50,277 bases of DNA from Diphasiastrum complanatum (GCA_029204225.1 CM055092.1:74662682-74712958), one strand, 5' to 3'. Counted from the first letter of the stretch, positions 1 through 12,371 are shown. The notes: generated by a model from the sequence alone, not told the origin. Program-made: numbers and translations.

Positions 1-704
1 TTTCAAAGTTACCAAAAGAAAGGAGAGAGTGAGGATGGGCAAAGACAAGATTGAGGTATTGCCTCATGTCTTTATCTAGTCTTCGCACCTCGCGTCATTC
101 TTCGATCATCAATCGGGATGATCACACTTTGCAACTCTAGGCATCTACAATATATTAGGAAGCTCTCTTCGACTTTCAGTCAATTGAATTGATTCTTCTC
201 CTCCACCTAATGCAAGAGCACGAGTTGGAGAACTTTATTAAAACTCAAGAAGAGAAGATTTTTGAGTCACACACTACATGTCTGTGCTCTTAAATAATAA
301 ATTCTAGAGACCTAATCCTCATGTTATATTACAACATTGACACAAAGCTCGCAGACACCTTTGTGCAAGGATATCTTGGATACAAGCAATTTAAGTATAA
401 AGAATTTTAAGTTTTAATTGTTTGTTACTTTCGAATGTCTTGCTTATTGATAAATTCCTAACAAGCTTCCCATAATTTGGCAATTATCGAGCAACTTGGA
501 AGTGTATTAAATTTGTGTGCAAACACATGGATGCATAATTCACCAAGAATGAAATGCCAAAAGACATGCATACCCATACTAGATGATTATGTGACGCCTA
601 AGACAAGAACGTTAGCCGTTTAACCTATTGCAATGAAGGTGACGAACAACGTAACCCTAAGTATTATTTACACTAAAACCCAAGAAGTATTTCAGGGTTT
701 GCAC

Positions 705-782
705 TATAAATTCTCTCTCTCTCTCTCTCCTCTCTCTCTCCCTCTCTCTCTCTCCCTCTCCTCTCTCTCTCTCTCTCTCTCC
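705..782 (+). promoter_or_regulatory. TATA box and (CT)n leader of left S1 copy
   Basis: TATAAA at 705-710 is followed at once by an imperfect (CT)n tract (712-782) and then the ATG at 802. The same TATA-then-CT arrangement precedes the other two S1 copies. With a usual TATA-to-start spacing of about 30 bases, transcription would begin inside the CT tract, which would then act as a pyrimidine-patch initiator region and 5' UTR. That last step is inference. Confidence 0.6.
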
Positions 783-801
783 CGGCATAACATTTGCAAG
801 C

Positions 802-1664
802 ATGACGGTGATTAGAATTGCGCTAGCTTTGTTTCGTCGTGACAATGGCCATTGTGGCTCCAGCTCTGCCGTCTGCTTCCGCTGATTCTTTCGCTGTCAC
901 CAACCGCTCCCAGCATCCCATTACCATTACTTGTTCTTCAAAAAATGATCATTTAGGTACGCATGTTTTGAGTATCAACGAAGAACGTGACTGGCATTTT
1001 AATGGCTGGCCATGGACCAAAATTTGGTGCGACTTTTACAAATCTGATGGCAAGTACATGGACCAAGTTGTGTGGTCCTTTTCCTTGTATTACTTCGTAA
1101 GTAAACTCTCATTTGATTCTTAGACTCTTCATATGTTCCGGGCCACAACTTTTCAGCATTTTTGTAAGCGGTTGGAGTTCTCTGATTTTCTCATGCTGTT
1201 GTAGTATATAAGCTGGTTTTTATGATTCTTTGACAATGACACTGATAACTACTTTCACATTTTGTTTTTGCAATTTTCTCTTATTGTTGTTTTTCATTAT
1301 CATCGATAATGCATGCGTCGCTTTCTTTCGCCAGATCTAGATTTTGTATTGGTGTTACGGATCATACTTTCTTTGTTCGCATTCGTTGTAATCTACTTTA
1401 AAGTTTCAGCATTACTGATAAGCTAAGTCTGTTTGAGAGGATAAACAAGTCTTTGTTTTTCAAGTTTCAACAACCGAATATGAGGTTTTGCATCAGACTC
1501 GTTCTTCAATAAAATTCTGGATGTTTGTTATAAAGAGCTATAATGCTTGACAGCATTCAAGTACTATGGATCTCATCTGGGATTTAAAAGAAGCTGGCAT
1601 CTTCCTGGAAAATGGTTCAAAAGAGAAGCTATTCAGAGGATGGAATGACACCCCGACAAACTAG
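802..1664 (+). pseudogene. S1-family (self-incompatibility protein homologue) gene, left copy, frameshifted
   Basis: Two exons: 802-1096 and 1554-1664, with a GT donor at 1097 (GTAAGT) and an AG acceptor at 1552-1553. The protein has the S1/SPH plan: a signal peptide ending in SASA, a sequon NRS, CSSKNDHLG, a W-rich block, WCDFY, then in exon 2 the WDLKEAGIFLENG and GWN motifs typical of the family C-terminus. Compared with the right copy it has one extra T in a TTT run near 832-834. This shifts the frame inside the signal peptide and leads to an early stop. A downstream ATG at 845 restores the frame but leaves only a short hydrophobic start. The family is secreted and works as small extracellular proteins, best known from poppy pollen incompatibility, but most homologues have other or unknown roles. 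Likely a pseudogene, or a copy with a damaged export signal. Confidence 0.8.
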
Positions 1665-2394
1665 AAGCACAACTAGCTCTAGCGCGTATACAGCTTGTAG
1701 AGGTATCTGATTCATGAAGATTACAAACTAGTTCACTCCCATTTGATTAATATTTCATATTCAAAATAATAGTCAAAGCTTCTCAGAACTTAAGAGAGAA
1801 ACAGGACGTTCTAAACAGAAATGATGTTCTAAATAACTGGACTTGCAGAGAAAGAAGAATGCGGCCGAAGTAGACATAAACGTGGACTGGATGGTGCCTC
1901 AGTCGTATCGCACGAGCTAAGGAATGGCAGCATCAAGCAACTAGTTTTCTAACGTAGAAGGAAAAGATCTAAGTAGAATTTTCTTTGCAATATGCGTTAA
2001 TGAATAGAAGTTAGGAGTAGTTCGACAGCTCGTGAGAGGACGACGGAGATTAATGTTAAGGACTGAATGGTGGGAGTTTTATGATGCGAATAAACATGTG
2101 CAGTGTGCGTTGTGGTTGATCATGGGCCTTATTTCGAATGTATCTGCAAGTGAAAAAGTTTAGTAATGTGGCTAATTGAATACCTTTATAACGTACTTGA
2201 CAACAATATCATGTGAATGAATGAGTAGCTGCACCTAAAACTACCTTGGCAAAAGAACAAATATTCCATTATTTGCTGTAAGATGTAGATACACATAGAG
2301 ACTTAACATCCTGTTTTATGGATGGATATGGTTTAGTTTTTCATGTAGCTAGCTTATTTGTTTCCTTTCAAAGCACAAAAGTAAATTGATTTAG

Positions 2395-2590
2395 GTCATT
2401 TTCATTTTCACATTGTTTACAGCAAAATATTTGCTGTAAATCAGAAATATAGCAGCAAAAATTGACCAATGAAGCAAGAAAGAATTTTAGGTCATTTTCT
2501 TCTTCACATTGTTTATAGAAAAGTATTTTCTGTGAATTAGCAATATAGCACCAGAATTTGACCAATTTCAGCAGAAAGAATACTAGATAA
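2395..2590. repeat. Two tandem units of about 99 bp
   Basis: Two successive units begin GTCATTTTC (about 2,395 and 2,494). Each continues through a CACATTGTTTA..GC/GAA..ATTTTCTGT-like core to TTGACCAAT and an A-rich end. A single unit is present in the right arm (34,535-34,640), and a related one lies at 14,880-14,985. The 65-codon minus frame across the pair only reflects the duplication and is not called a gene. Confidence 0.65.
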
Positions 2591-2599
2591 TGTCATAAA

Positions 2600-4096
2600 A
2601 TGGAACGCGAAATCTTTTGAAATGGGAAGTGGCGAAGGACCCTTATTTTTTTAAGCCCTTAAGATTTTAAAAAATTCACGTAAATTTTGAAACTTCAAAT
2701 CAAAGCGAAAAAATTATTTGTCAAATGCTACATTTTGCAAATATCTAAAAGTTAGATCGAGTGATGCAAGATAAATCTAAAATTTTAGATTCAATTCGCT
2801 AAAAAAATACAAACATTAGTTATGGTCAATTTTTTATTATGAAAAATGACTGTTGAAGTGAATTCAAAATTTTCGAACATTTTTTTAAAGAAGGATTCAA
2901 ATGCAAAATTGAAAAATATTTGTTTAACTAACTTATATGAATAATTACTAAACTTAAATAACACAGACGTTTAAAAACCATTTTCTAGAAATAATCATTC
3001 TTAATAAAGATACTAATCATCTTTTCTAAAAGATAAAAATAATATTCACATAAGAAATTTGATAATTATCTATACACTGTCATAAAAAAATTTCAATCAA
3101 ATCATTTGGGTCAGGACTAGCAGCCCTTCCAAGATTTGAATCTACTTGAGTAGTAGACTTCTCTAAGTAACAACATCCACTATTACCACCTTTCCTATAT
3201 CACCTTCATCACCTCCAATGCCATTAGCACGCGGTTGAAGCTCTTTGTAAAGTGGAGCAATATTGTCTTCTGAGGGGGCTAATCTACCGACTTCTTGAAA
3301 CTCGTATGGGAAAACTGAAATTCCTACTAATCATATTTTAATAAAAGTTAGTAGCCCAACCTTGATCCAAAAGGTTACAAATCCTTGGTTCTTTTATTTT
3401 TTTGGCGAACATTAAGGTGAAAGGTAAAATCATTTTCATATGCATCAATTTCACCCCTCAAATTAAAAATAGAACATCAAGAAATTACAAATATTTTTTT
3501 TATACTTAAAACAAACATGGAATACTAAATGCTTTGCAAATAACATTACTCACCAATTGAGTAACAATTCCAATGAACTAGGCAATCTTTTCCATAGAGA
3601 TGTAATCTTATGTTTGCGAATACTGAGAAACAGATATTCTGAGATATTCCAAGAGTTTGTTGAGATCCGCTACTGCGTCTCTATAGAACGTCGCACAAAA
3701 CATTGCGAGTTCTAACCTAATTATGAATTTACAAAGTACAAATAGGCCTTCACATGAATTTAGGCACTATAGTACATTTACATGTATAAAAATTGAAAAT
3801 TTTTACAATATAAACAGTAATTTTGGATAATGTGGTATCATGAGGATCCACAATAATAGCTCCAATTTTGACCAGATTCTTGGCAACAGCCAACTGGTGA
3901 GTTCTCCAATAGTCAAAAATATAGAGGAGCATTGTGTCTCAAGGAGAAGCCCCATTTCACGCGAAAATTTTGTGGTTATATAGCTTAGTGACTCGAGAGG
4001 TTTAAAATGAACAATAAATGAAACCTTAGATAACAGCAGGATAATTTTAAATTTTTCTAATAAAAATTGGGGTCGAGTGACTATGCATTTCTAGTA
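2600..4096. other. AT-rich stretch without a recognisable gene
   Basis: 2,635-2,760 is repeated, diverged, at 15,028-15,140, so it belongs to the dispersed S1-flanking unit. A minus-strand open stretch near 3,310-3,160 reads like an exon (contains LAPSEDNIAPLYKEL), but I do not recognise it and it lacks clear splice context. A 60-codon minus frame at 3,932-3,750 is also unassigned. Nothing else stands out. Confidence 0.5.
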
Positions 4097-4240
4097 GTTT
4101 CATTAGTGTATTTTGATCTCTTTACAACATGTACATTGGGGTAGAATTGCATCTACTCAAGGTAGCACAATGATGAAGTTGATGCAGTTTTATTAGTCTC
4201 ATTAGTGTATGTTGAGTTCTATACAACATGTACATTGGGG
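4097..4240. repeat. Direct repeat, period about 100 bp
   Basis: TTTCATTAGTGTATTTTGAT followed by ACAACATGTACATTGGGG (4,097-4,140) recurs with a few changes at 4,197-4,240. Both units end in the same ACAACATGTACATTGGGG. Confidence 0.6.
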
Positions 4241-4427
4241 CAAGGTAGCACATTTGAGAATAAACATTTCCAAATGTTAGCTAATTGTCTAATACTTTCC
4301 CTTAAAGTCCATCTTGGTAACCTCGATGCATACAACAGTTATGCATGTGTAGATTCCATGACCACTTGCTCCTAAAGTCATGAACTTAGAATGTGGTGAC
4401 TAGACCATCACTCCCAAACTTCCAATC

Positions 4428-4429
<2 letters not shown>

Positions 4430-4517
<88 letters not shown>
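4430..4517. repeat. (GA)n microsatellite, 88 bp
   Basis: Uninterrupted GA dinucleotides ending 33 bases before the first ATG of the transposase relic that follows, so it lies in that gene's presumed 5' leader. Confidence 0.95.
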
Positions 4518-4520
<3 letters not shown>

Positions 4521-4550
4521 AAACTATGGATAAATATACACATGTTGTAA

Positions 4551-7500
4551 TTGTTGCAGATGTCGAACATACCAAACTTAGTCCGCAAGAAATGCACTTG
4601 TAACTACAAGTGCAAACTCACTATTGGTGGTATGCAAATGGTCAGCATTAGAACCTATTATAAGCACTGTCACCAAGATACACTTGGAAACGTACATCCT
4701 TTGGTGAGGAGACAAATGCAAGAAACAACTAGGTCGACATGTGGTACAACGTCTACACAAAGCAGACAACGCTTTTCTAACTTGCGTAGAGAACCAAGAA
4801 GGGTATTGTGTAGGTGCATGTCTTATTGTGGTGGTGGACGAATGGTCACTCCCTCCACTTTCAAAAAGCACCAAATGCTTCAACAAAATTTGTGTAATTT
4901 GGCTACGAATTTTGGTTTTCCTCCACCACAAGAAGAACATGAAGATATTCCCTCGAATGAAAATTTTGCTAATACTCTTTCTAACGAGGAAGCAATGTTT
5001 GATGAGATGGACAATTTGAGTGACGAAGAGGAGTTTATTGAATTAACCTTATAGAGAGGTGTATCGAGTTGCAATCTCTGTGGGAAAAATTCCAGGCACC
5101 AATAGAATCTCAGGATGAGATGCTTCGAGTCTTGTTCGGAGATATGGGTGGAGCACGAGTTGGAAATAAAAATGACATGAAGAAAAAGCCAAGTCTTAGT
5201 AAACTTTTGGTGCAACTCCCAGCGACATGGAATGGGGATCTCAATGGAGTGAAAATTCCAGCTTGTTGGAAGCAATTAAATGACATGTATTCTGGCCTAG
5301 GCATGATTGAAGTACAACATTTCAAGCTATGTACTGGCTCAAAGACTATACACATACTCCCGAGTTACTTCAACCCAGCAAAGAAGACAATTATACAAAA
5401 AATGTATTATATTGTGTGTGCAAAGATGTGCAAAGAAAACAAAAACTCAAGCGTGATTGCTTGTCATGTTGTGAGAAGTGCCCAAAATGTAGTCTACCAA
5501 GGAAAGACATAATTTCCTTTGACTATGCACCTATCAGTTCACAATTGCGATTATTGACAAAAAGTAGAACTATATGTCATGAACTGATGAGGATGTGGCG
5601 CAATAAGCATTGGTGGTTGGGGAAAGACCTACATGAGCATCATGAACATATATATGACTTTTGGGATGGTGAAAAATGTAGAGCCACACAAGAATTTTGG
5701 AATCCAAATTCAGTCTATAAATTGCCTATGATTTGTGAGAATTATTATTGTAAAAAGGCGTATGCAACATTTCTGAACAAGTGTCAAGCACTTCAAGATG
5801 GATGGAATGAAGATGAAGGAGTATATGACTTTGTGAGTGAAAAATGTCGTGGTCATATCCAATGTGAAAGAAAATTGTGCAAGGTATGGATCTTGTAATT
5901 TCTAATCAATTGTTTTTTTTAGTTTTTTAATGAGTCTATGTAGTATTATGGAATTTAACTAAAATCATTTGTATTTGGTAGGGCGATCCTCGAAATTTTG
6001 CTCTGCTTCTGCATTCTGATGGCTTTTAAGCATCTCGAACAACCCAAAAAGATTGTGGCGTGATTGAAATCACTATTCTTAATGCAGGAAAGGGCTTTAC
6101 TGTAGATATTTTACCTGTGTTAGTTTTGCCCCTCAGTTGTAAGAAGCTTATTAAGAGCTCAAGTGATGTCTTTGGCGCATTTCTAAGACCATTGGTGGAT
6201 GAATTAGAATCTCTTTTTGTAGAAGGGATTGAATTATACTATAACTACCCTTTAAAATATATGTTTAGTCATGTGACAACCTCTTTGAAGCGGTGTCGAC
6301 TGCGTGCTATACTAATGATGTCATGTGTCAACCTCTTCGATGGGAGATCATCCTGCCCAATGTAAAATTGGTCTTTTCAAAGATGGTGGCCAAGGTTTTT
6401 GTCGAAGGGATAAAGCTCAATCTACGTTAAGTGATAGAAATGACAATTTTGTTGGATGTTATGTTTATGATGGAAACAGATATCAAGCCAGATATCCACC
6501 ACCTAAGAGATTGATTCTAGAAATGGTTGAGGCATTATCACAGGCAAAGAGGGTTTGTAGCTAGGTTGAAAGAGAAGAAATTCTAAAAAGTGCAGGGCTA
6601 TCAGGAGAGTCAATTCTTTGGAGGTTATACGATCTCTACACCTTCAATCTCTCAGCAGATTTGGTTTATGATGTGATGCACACCCTTTCATTGAATCTAT
6701 TCAAAAAATTCATATCTTTCCCTACGAAAGGATCAACAAATGATATGAACAGAGCTATCGACGCAACAGTTACAGAGGTATTTAAGATTGCTCTTTATTC
6801 CATTCGTTATGGACGTTGGCCAAAAGTGCCAAGTAAGTACTATGCAAGCTTCAAAGCAGAGGAAAATCAAAAGTTCATACAATGGTGCTTACCTCATATT
6901 TTGGGAGTTGTGACTAATATACCTGGACCGTTGCATGATTTAGGACTTTTGCTAATCGATGTTGCGCATCTTTTTTTACAATTTTAGTCGTGATCATGGA
7001 TGGTCAAGAAGAGATGTAGAAGTGGTCAAGCATTTGTTGCTTGCTTGGAGAGTTCGAAACGAAGAAACTTATGGCGAAAATTCATCTCCTTTGGAACATG
7101 TAGCAGGTATCAAATATGTTTCAAAATTCAAGTAAAATGCAATAATTTGATTTGATTTCATCAATATTAAATCTCTATTTTTTTGGTATTTTTTGCAGGT
7201 AGTGGAGAGATTCTGGATGATATCTATCGTCATGGAATGCATGATGTTTTTTAACCAAAGCAACGAGATATCATATACTCAATATTATAGAAGAAGATTG
7301 TTTACTACAGTTTTTGAGCACGTTGAAAGGGACAAAGATGGCCTTATGCCTTTTGAAATAATGCTTGGTGAAATTCATGCTTGTTTAGTTCTTTCAGAAG
7401 GATATGTATTTGAAAATGCTCAAGCTTCTTTATGTTCCAAATGGCACGAGCACGGAATTTTCGAAGTGTCATCCATTGCAAAGGCAAAAAATATATTGCG

Positions 7501-7925
7501 TATAGTCATGGTTATGCATGTGAGAGGCTTTTAGAAAACAAAGGATTTGCAATCACAAAGAAAAGAAAACAATATCGTGTTTCAAAAGAAGAAGAAATTC
7601 AATATGCAGAGCATTTTTGGTGTATTGAAAGGAATCAAGGGCACTTTGGACGAGTCACAATTTATAGGAGAGTCTTTTTTCGAGGAGAGTTGTATTCAAT
7701 CAGTGATGGTGTCGTTGTTAAAGTTGATGAAAGTTCTACACATTGGGAATAGTGTGGGACATTGGAAGGCACGAATTACATCGTTTTTTTCCATGCAACA
7801 CAATCGAGAGCATATGATTTTTTTTAGTGTAGAGTATTACAAACAACATATCATAACTGAGAATGGTGAAGAAAGCTTGTTGATTGACTTTTCAAAAGGG
7901 TCGAGTCTTATTGCATATGAAACAA
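4551..7925 (+). pseudogene. Tnp2-like (CACTA-superfamily type) transposase relic
   Basis: A chain of frames (4,551-5,054; 5,069-5,320; 5,330-5,880; 6,060-6,564; 6,590-6,987; 6,990-7,110; 7,190-7,930) reads as one decayed transposase. The N-terminus has two copies of a C-x-C-x3-C...H motif (CTCNYKC..KHCH and CRCMSYC..KKHQ), then an acidic stretch. The middle carries CEKCPKC, WWLGKDLHEHH and DPRNFALLLHSDGF, where the Asp of HSDG is a candidate catalytic residue; then PLVDELESLFVEGI and DVMHTLSLNLFK. These match the layout of Tnp2-type transposases (cut-and-paste of CACTA elements, in the nucleus). Damage: an in-frame stop right after HSDGF (about 6,028), frameshifts near 5,330, 6,330 and 7,430, and several stops. 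Likely introns lie at about 5,885-5,981 and 7,111-7,199 (GT...GCAG). The final module (about 7,460-7,850) is not one I can name. The frame is cut at 7,926, where an unrelated repeat unit starts. Confidence 0.6.
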
Positions 7926-8229
<304 letters not shown>

Positions 8230-9048
8230 TGTGAGAAATTGGCAAAAATCTAGCGTGGTATTTTTATGATAGAAGTTTGTAAGTAAATCTCACATGTGTG
8301 GAGGATGTTCCCACGTGTGGAGAATTGTAAAGTAAATCAAAATGTTTGATAAAGGGGTCTCATAGAATTTCATAGTCAATCATTTAGGTGTAGGATGTTG
8401 ATAGGGTCAAATTTGGCATAGATGGCAAATTATCCATTTCCACTTGTAATGCCAATATTGAGCCAAAATAGAGCCAAACTTGTGCCAATTAGAGTGTAGA
8501 CAAGTGTCATGCTTTTGTTTGATGAAGCTTAAGAGGTCCAATAGGATTTAGAGGTGGAACCTTGTGAGGTCCAATAGAAAATTGAGGTGTGCTTGAATAT
8601 AGTCCAATAGAATTTAGAGGTGCATGGATCAATGGTCCAATAGGATTAAGAGGTGGAAAAGTGTGATCCAATCATAGTTAAGCATAGTGGTAGCTCATGA
8701 ATCTATTAGTATCATTGTACTCCTCCTTTTGGATCTAATTGATTTTGAGATTGAGTGGATTTTGAGAGTCATTGAATTTCTAGCTTTCTCTCTCTACCCG
8801 AGAGCTCATGATGGTTTTTCTCTCTCTACCCGAGGAGAGCAGCTTGTTTTTACTTAGAATACTTTTGGAACACTTCCCACACGTGTGAGTGAGAGTTGGA
8901 AGTGATTGAATGCATGTAGTAGTGTGTTTTTGCCATAGAATCAAAGATAGATCTTGAATCTCAATCTAGTCTTGATCTTGGTGCATCTACACACCTTAGG
9001 AGATCACAAGTACATGTAGTGGACAATCCACACGTGTGAAATTCAACA
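8230..9048 (+). repeat. 5' LTR of the young Copia element
   Basis: Begins TGTGAGAAATTGG and ends GAAATTCAACA (TG...CA). It contains an internal repeat CTCTCTCTACCCGAG, twice about 40 bases apart. Its start resembles those of the LTRs at 25,261-26,092 (minus) and 44,336-45,026, which suggests one LTR superfamily in the window. Confidence 0.95.
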
Positions 9049-9060
9049 TGGTATCAGAGC
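9049..9060 (+). promoter_or_regulatory. Primer-binding site of the young Copia element
   Basis: TGGTATCAGAGC immediately follows the LTR and is complementary to the 3' end of initiator methionine tRNA, the usual Copia primer. The 780-base leader that follows (to 9,836) has no gene I can support. Confidence 0.9.
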
Positions 9061-9836
9061 CTACCTAAGGTTACCATGCATTTTGATCCATTTGAGTGAA
9101 AACTATTCATCAATCTTGAGCTAGAAATTGTCAAGGCCCATTTTCCTAGCTATCTTGTCCAATTTTGGATCAAAAGAGATCAAAAGGACATTGATTAGGT
9201 CTGACCTGGTACTGTACGGAATCAGGTGCTCAGACACGTGTGAGGAACATCCAATTTCAGTTTGGGAGTTCTCTTTCATGTTTGATCCAAAAATCTTGCT
9301 AGATAGCTTGTTTTGAAGCTATTTATGTCTAGTTTCTGATGCAATCAGTTTCATTCCATTTGGTTGAGCCAATCAAAAGTTATAAGCTTTTGAAGAAGGT
9401 TAGGTAGGGCACCTAGACCTGGGTGGACACATTTGGTTTGGTCAAAAGATTGCTTGTTTGATCCAAAATTACAGTTGAATGCTTACCAATCTCATCTATA
9501 TGTGATCTAGGCACTGTTTTGAGATCTTAGCCATTTTGTTTCATGCAATATCATTGTATTTGAGTCAAATTTGGTTTCTTAGTGTATTTCACACGTGCTA
9601 AGAGTGTTTTATCCTAACTTTGCCCATACTCCATCATTTGATGTGAAGTAGATCTAGTTTTGGAGAGATTGAGATAGCTAGTGAGAATCATCTCACAGTT
9701 TGTTGAAGATCTTGCATAGGAGATGGTAGCACACCATTATTGGATCCTATAGTGAGAGAGAAGCAACATTTTTTGTTCATAACTTTTATTTATCTCCACT
9801 TTACATGACTTCAATGAGTTCATACTTGTTGCAACC

Positions 9837-12371
9837 TTGTCTACTTCCAATTATTCAATATGGAAGTTGAGGATGGAGTCCATCTTGATACTCCAAGATG
9901 TGATGGACATTGTACTTGGGATTGAGGAGGAGCCTCAAGTCCTTCAAGAAGTACAAAAATACAAGAAGAGAGCTAGGATGGCTCTCCACTACATTAAGAT
10001 GAATGTCTCTAATGAGATATTGAGGGAGATTGGTGATTGTTCTACATCCAAGGAAGCTTGGGATTGTCTCAAGTCCATCTATGAGGCTAAGAACACCTCT
10101 AGGCTCCTCACTCTTAGAAATCAAATATTCCAAAGTAGTCAAAAGAGTGATGAGAGTGCATCTAATTATGTTTTGAGAGTCAAGGATATTCATAGGGAGC
10201 TTGCATGTATTGGTGACTCAATCAATCAAAGTGAGCTAGTCCAAGTCATTCTCAATGGCTTGAGAGATGAATATGACAACCTTGTCCAATCCTATGCTAT
10301 TAAGGAGGAGCTACCAAGTTTGGAGGCCCTTCAAAGTGTGCTTATTTCTGAAGAATCAAGACAAGAGTACAAACTCTTGAGGATGGACAAGCTATCACTC
10401 AATCATGATGATGGCAAAGTTCTATTTGCCAAGCACAAAGAGAGGAGTAAGAAGCAACACCATCACTTCTCTAATGACAAAGCTAAAGACCAAGATGGAG
10501 AGGAGGAGGATGATACCTCTCATGCTTCTACTTCAAATCTCAAGAAGAAGAAGATCAAGTGCTTTTATTGTGGCAAGAAAGGCCATTATGCCACCAATTG
10601 CTTCAAGAAGAAGAATCAACTCAATCAAGCCAACATCACCAATGAGAAAGAAGACTATATTGCAAGTGATGGAGAAGGCTCTCTTGTGGCATCAAGCTTC
10701 TCCTCTTCCACCTTCAACAAGGATGACTCATGGTATATTTATAGTGGAGCATCTTCACATATGTGTGGCTCCAAGAACTTTATTTCATCTATTATGCCTT
10801 ATGATGGAGTCAAGAAGACCATATACTTTGCAAGTAAGCATGAGTGCAATATTGAAGGAGTAGGGATTATTACCTTGAAGCTTGCATCTTCTAAAGATCT
10901 CTTTCTCAACAATGTTCTTTTTGTCCCAAAGCTTACAAAGAACATCTTAAGTGTTGGCCAACTTCTTGGTAGTGGCTTTGATGTCAATTTCAATATTGAC
11001 AATTGTGTGATCAAGAAGGATGGTGAGATCCTTGCATATGGATCAATATTTGAAGGCATCTACAAATTGGATCCAAGTGAGAGTGCAAACTCTCTTGATG
11101 TTTCTTATATGTCCAATATTTCAAAGGAGGATGATCACACAAGATGCACATATCTTCTCTCTTCAAGTATTATGGTGTATGATTATTCCTTATTATTCAA
11201 AGCATATGTTGAGAAGAAATTCTCATTGAAGATCAAAGCCTTGAGGAGTATTGGAGCTCTTGAAGGAATAGCACCATATGAAGTTTTATTCAAGATGAAG
11301 CCTAAGGTTGATCACCTTAGTGAACTTGGTAGTGCTTGCTTTGCACATATTCCCTTGGAAACAAGAAGGAAGGATGATCCAAGCTCATGGATCATGATTG
11401 GATACTCATCCATCAAGGAGGCCTTTAGTGTCTTTACACTCTCTATTTCAAATGTGATGGTGAATAGAGATGTCATATTGCATGAAGATTCAATCTTGGA
11501 AGTGGCCGAGATCAAGGCTTCTCAAGAAGCTTCACAAGTTATCCTTTTTGAAGGTATTCAAGTTATGATGGGGCCAATGTGTGAGGAGGAGTTTCTTCTT
11601 CATATGATTTCAAGAAGATCTTCAAGATGCATGGCCGAGTCTTTATGGCTCACCTTACATGGCAAAGAGGGGCATCTTTCATGTTGTATCTACTACAACA
11701 CATTCATATATGCTTCTCTTCCTTTGCTTGAAATGCTATCTTGCTTCATTGAATTTTTTGGATCTCAAAGTTCAAGAAAAGCTATACTAGTTTTGTATGA
11801 TGCTTATGGTATGGACATGTTTCTTGTCATTATTGACTTGGATGTGTTTCCAATACTTTTTGAAAGCAAGATATTGTTTTGTCAAAAGTATGCTCTTGGT
11901 TCTAGTAAGAACAAGATTGAGCTTGGTACTCACTTTTTTGAAAATCATGTTTTCACATGTTTTGAGGCAAATTGTAAACTCCTCTTGAGATTAAGTGAAG
12001 CATCCAAAGTGGACACTTACATCCTTGAGAGAGTAACTAGCCTAAAAAAAATCAAGATAGTCTTTGATATCAAGATTAGATCCATCATGGATATAGTTCA
12101 TTGTATGTGGACTAGTCAAGCTAGAAAGCATAATCTTGATAATCATCATTGTTTCACATCTTATGATCTTGATCTCCATGATCCTTATGAGGCTTGGAAG
12201 ACTCAGATTTCTCTATTTATGGTGCATCCATCATGCAAGTGGAACTTTCAAGGCAAAGATCATCATCAAGCATGGAGGAAGCCCATGATAATAGTGGCAT
12301 ATTGGTGGAGCACTCTTCAAAGGCATTGGCAAGAGATCTCTACCAAAGAAATCTTATCATGGATATGGTGA
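9837..12371 (+). CDS. Gag with partial protease/integrase remnant, chimeric 844-codon frame
   Basis: The open frame begins at TTG 9,837. The first in-frame ATG is at 9,873, while a better-placed ATG at 9,813 is out of frame, so the native gag start is damaged. Domains: Copia gag (residues about 1-230, with YSIWKLRMESIL near the start); CCHC zinc knuckle from residue 242 (CFYCGKKGHYATNC); protease motif at residues 299-308 reading WYIYSGASSHM, where Tyr (residue 302) replaces the catalytic Asp of D-S-G; pre-integrase-like block ILSVGQLLGSGF; then an abrupt join (about residues 445-475) to the integrase C-terminal block (PYEVLFKMKPKVDHL...NRDVILHED). The integrase HHCC and DDE core is gone. Residues about 590-844 have no Copia domain I recognise, and RT and RNase H are absent. 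If translated, gag could still package RNA, but the protease is probably dead. Confidence 0.8.
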   Translation: MSTSNYSIWKLRMESILILQDVMDIVLGIEEEPQVLQEVQKYKKRARMALHYIKMNVSNEILREIGDCSTSKEAWDCLKSIYEAKNTSRLLTLRNQIFQSSQKSDESASNYVLRVKDIHRELACIGDSINQSELVQVILNGLRDEYDNLVQSYAIKEELPSLEALQSVLISEESRQEYKLLRMDKLSLNHDDGKVLFAKHKERSKKQHHHFSNDKAKDQDGEEEDDTSHASTSNLKKKKIKCFYCGKKGHYATNCFKKKNQLNQANITNEKEDYIASDGEGSLVASSFSSSTFNKDDSWYIYSGASSHMCGSKNFISSIMPYDGVKKTIYFASKHECNIEGVGIITLKLASSKDLFLNNVLFVPKLTKNILSVGQLLGSGFDVNFNIDNCVIKKDGEILAYGSIFEGIYKLDPSESANSLDVSYMSNISKEDDHTRCTYLLSSSIMVYDYSLLFKAYVEKKFSLKIKALRSIGALEGIAPYEVLFKMKPKVDHLSELGSACFAHIPLETRRKDDPSSWIMIGYSSIKEAFSVFTLSISNVMVNRDVILHEDSILEVAEIKASQEASQVILFEGIQVMMGPMCEEEFLLHMISRRSSRCMAESLWLTLHGKEGHLSCCIYYNTFIYASLPLLEMLSCFIEFFGSQSSRKAILVLYDAYGMDMFLVIIDLDVFPILFESKILFCQKYALGSSKNKIELGTHFFENHVFTCFEANCKLLLRLSEASKVDTYILERVTSLKKIKIVFDIKIRSIMDIVHCMWTSQARKHNLDNHHCFTSYDLDLHDPYEAWKTQISLFMVHPSCKWNFQGKDHHQAWRKPMIIVAYWWSTLQRHWQEISTKEILSWIW

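Larger units (their letters stand above)
31..2505 (+). repeat. Left arm of large inverted duplication carrying an S1-family gene
   Basis: This stretch matches the reverse complement of 34,535-36,935 almost throughout: promoter, (CT)n leader, exon 1, intron, exon 2 and about 0.8 kb of 3' flank. Homology starts near base 31 (left arm GAGGATGGGC) and ends inside a short tandem repeat near 2,505. The arms are separated by about 32 kb of transposon-rich DNA. The match was read by eye. Similarity is clearly high (most 60-base lines differ at a few positions), but I did not compute a percentage. Confidence 0.9.

Noticed and set aside
657-845. Minus frame over the S1 leader
   Set aside because: Antisense shadow of the CT tract and signal-peptide coding.
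9837-9839. TTG as a genuine non-AUG gag start
   Set aside because: Nothing supports initiation there. The out-of-frame ATG at 9,813 suggests a damaged start instead.
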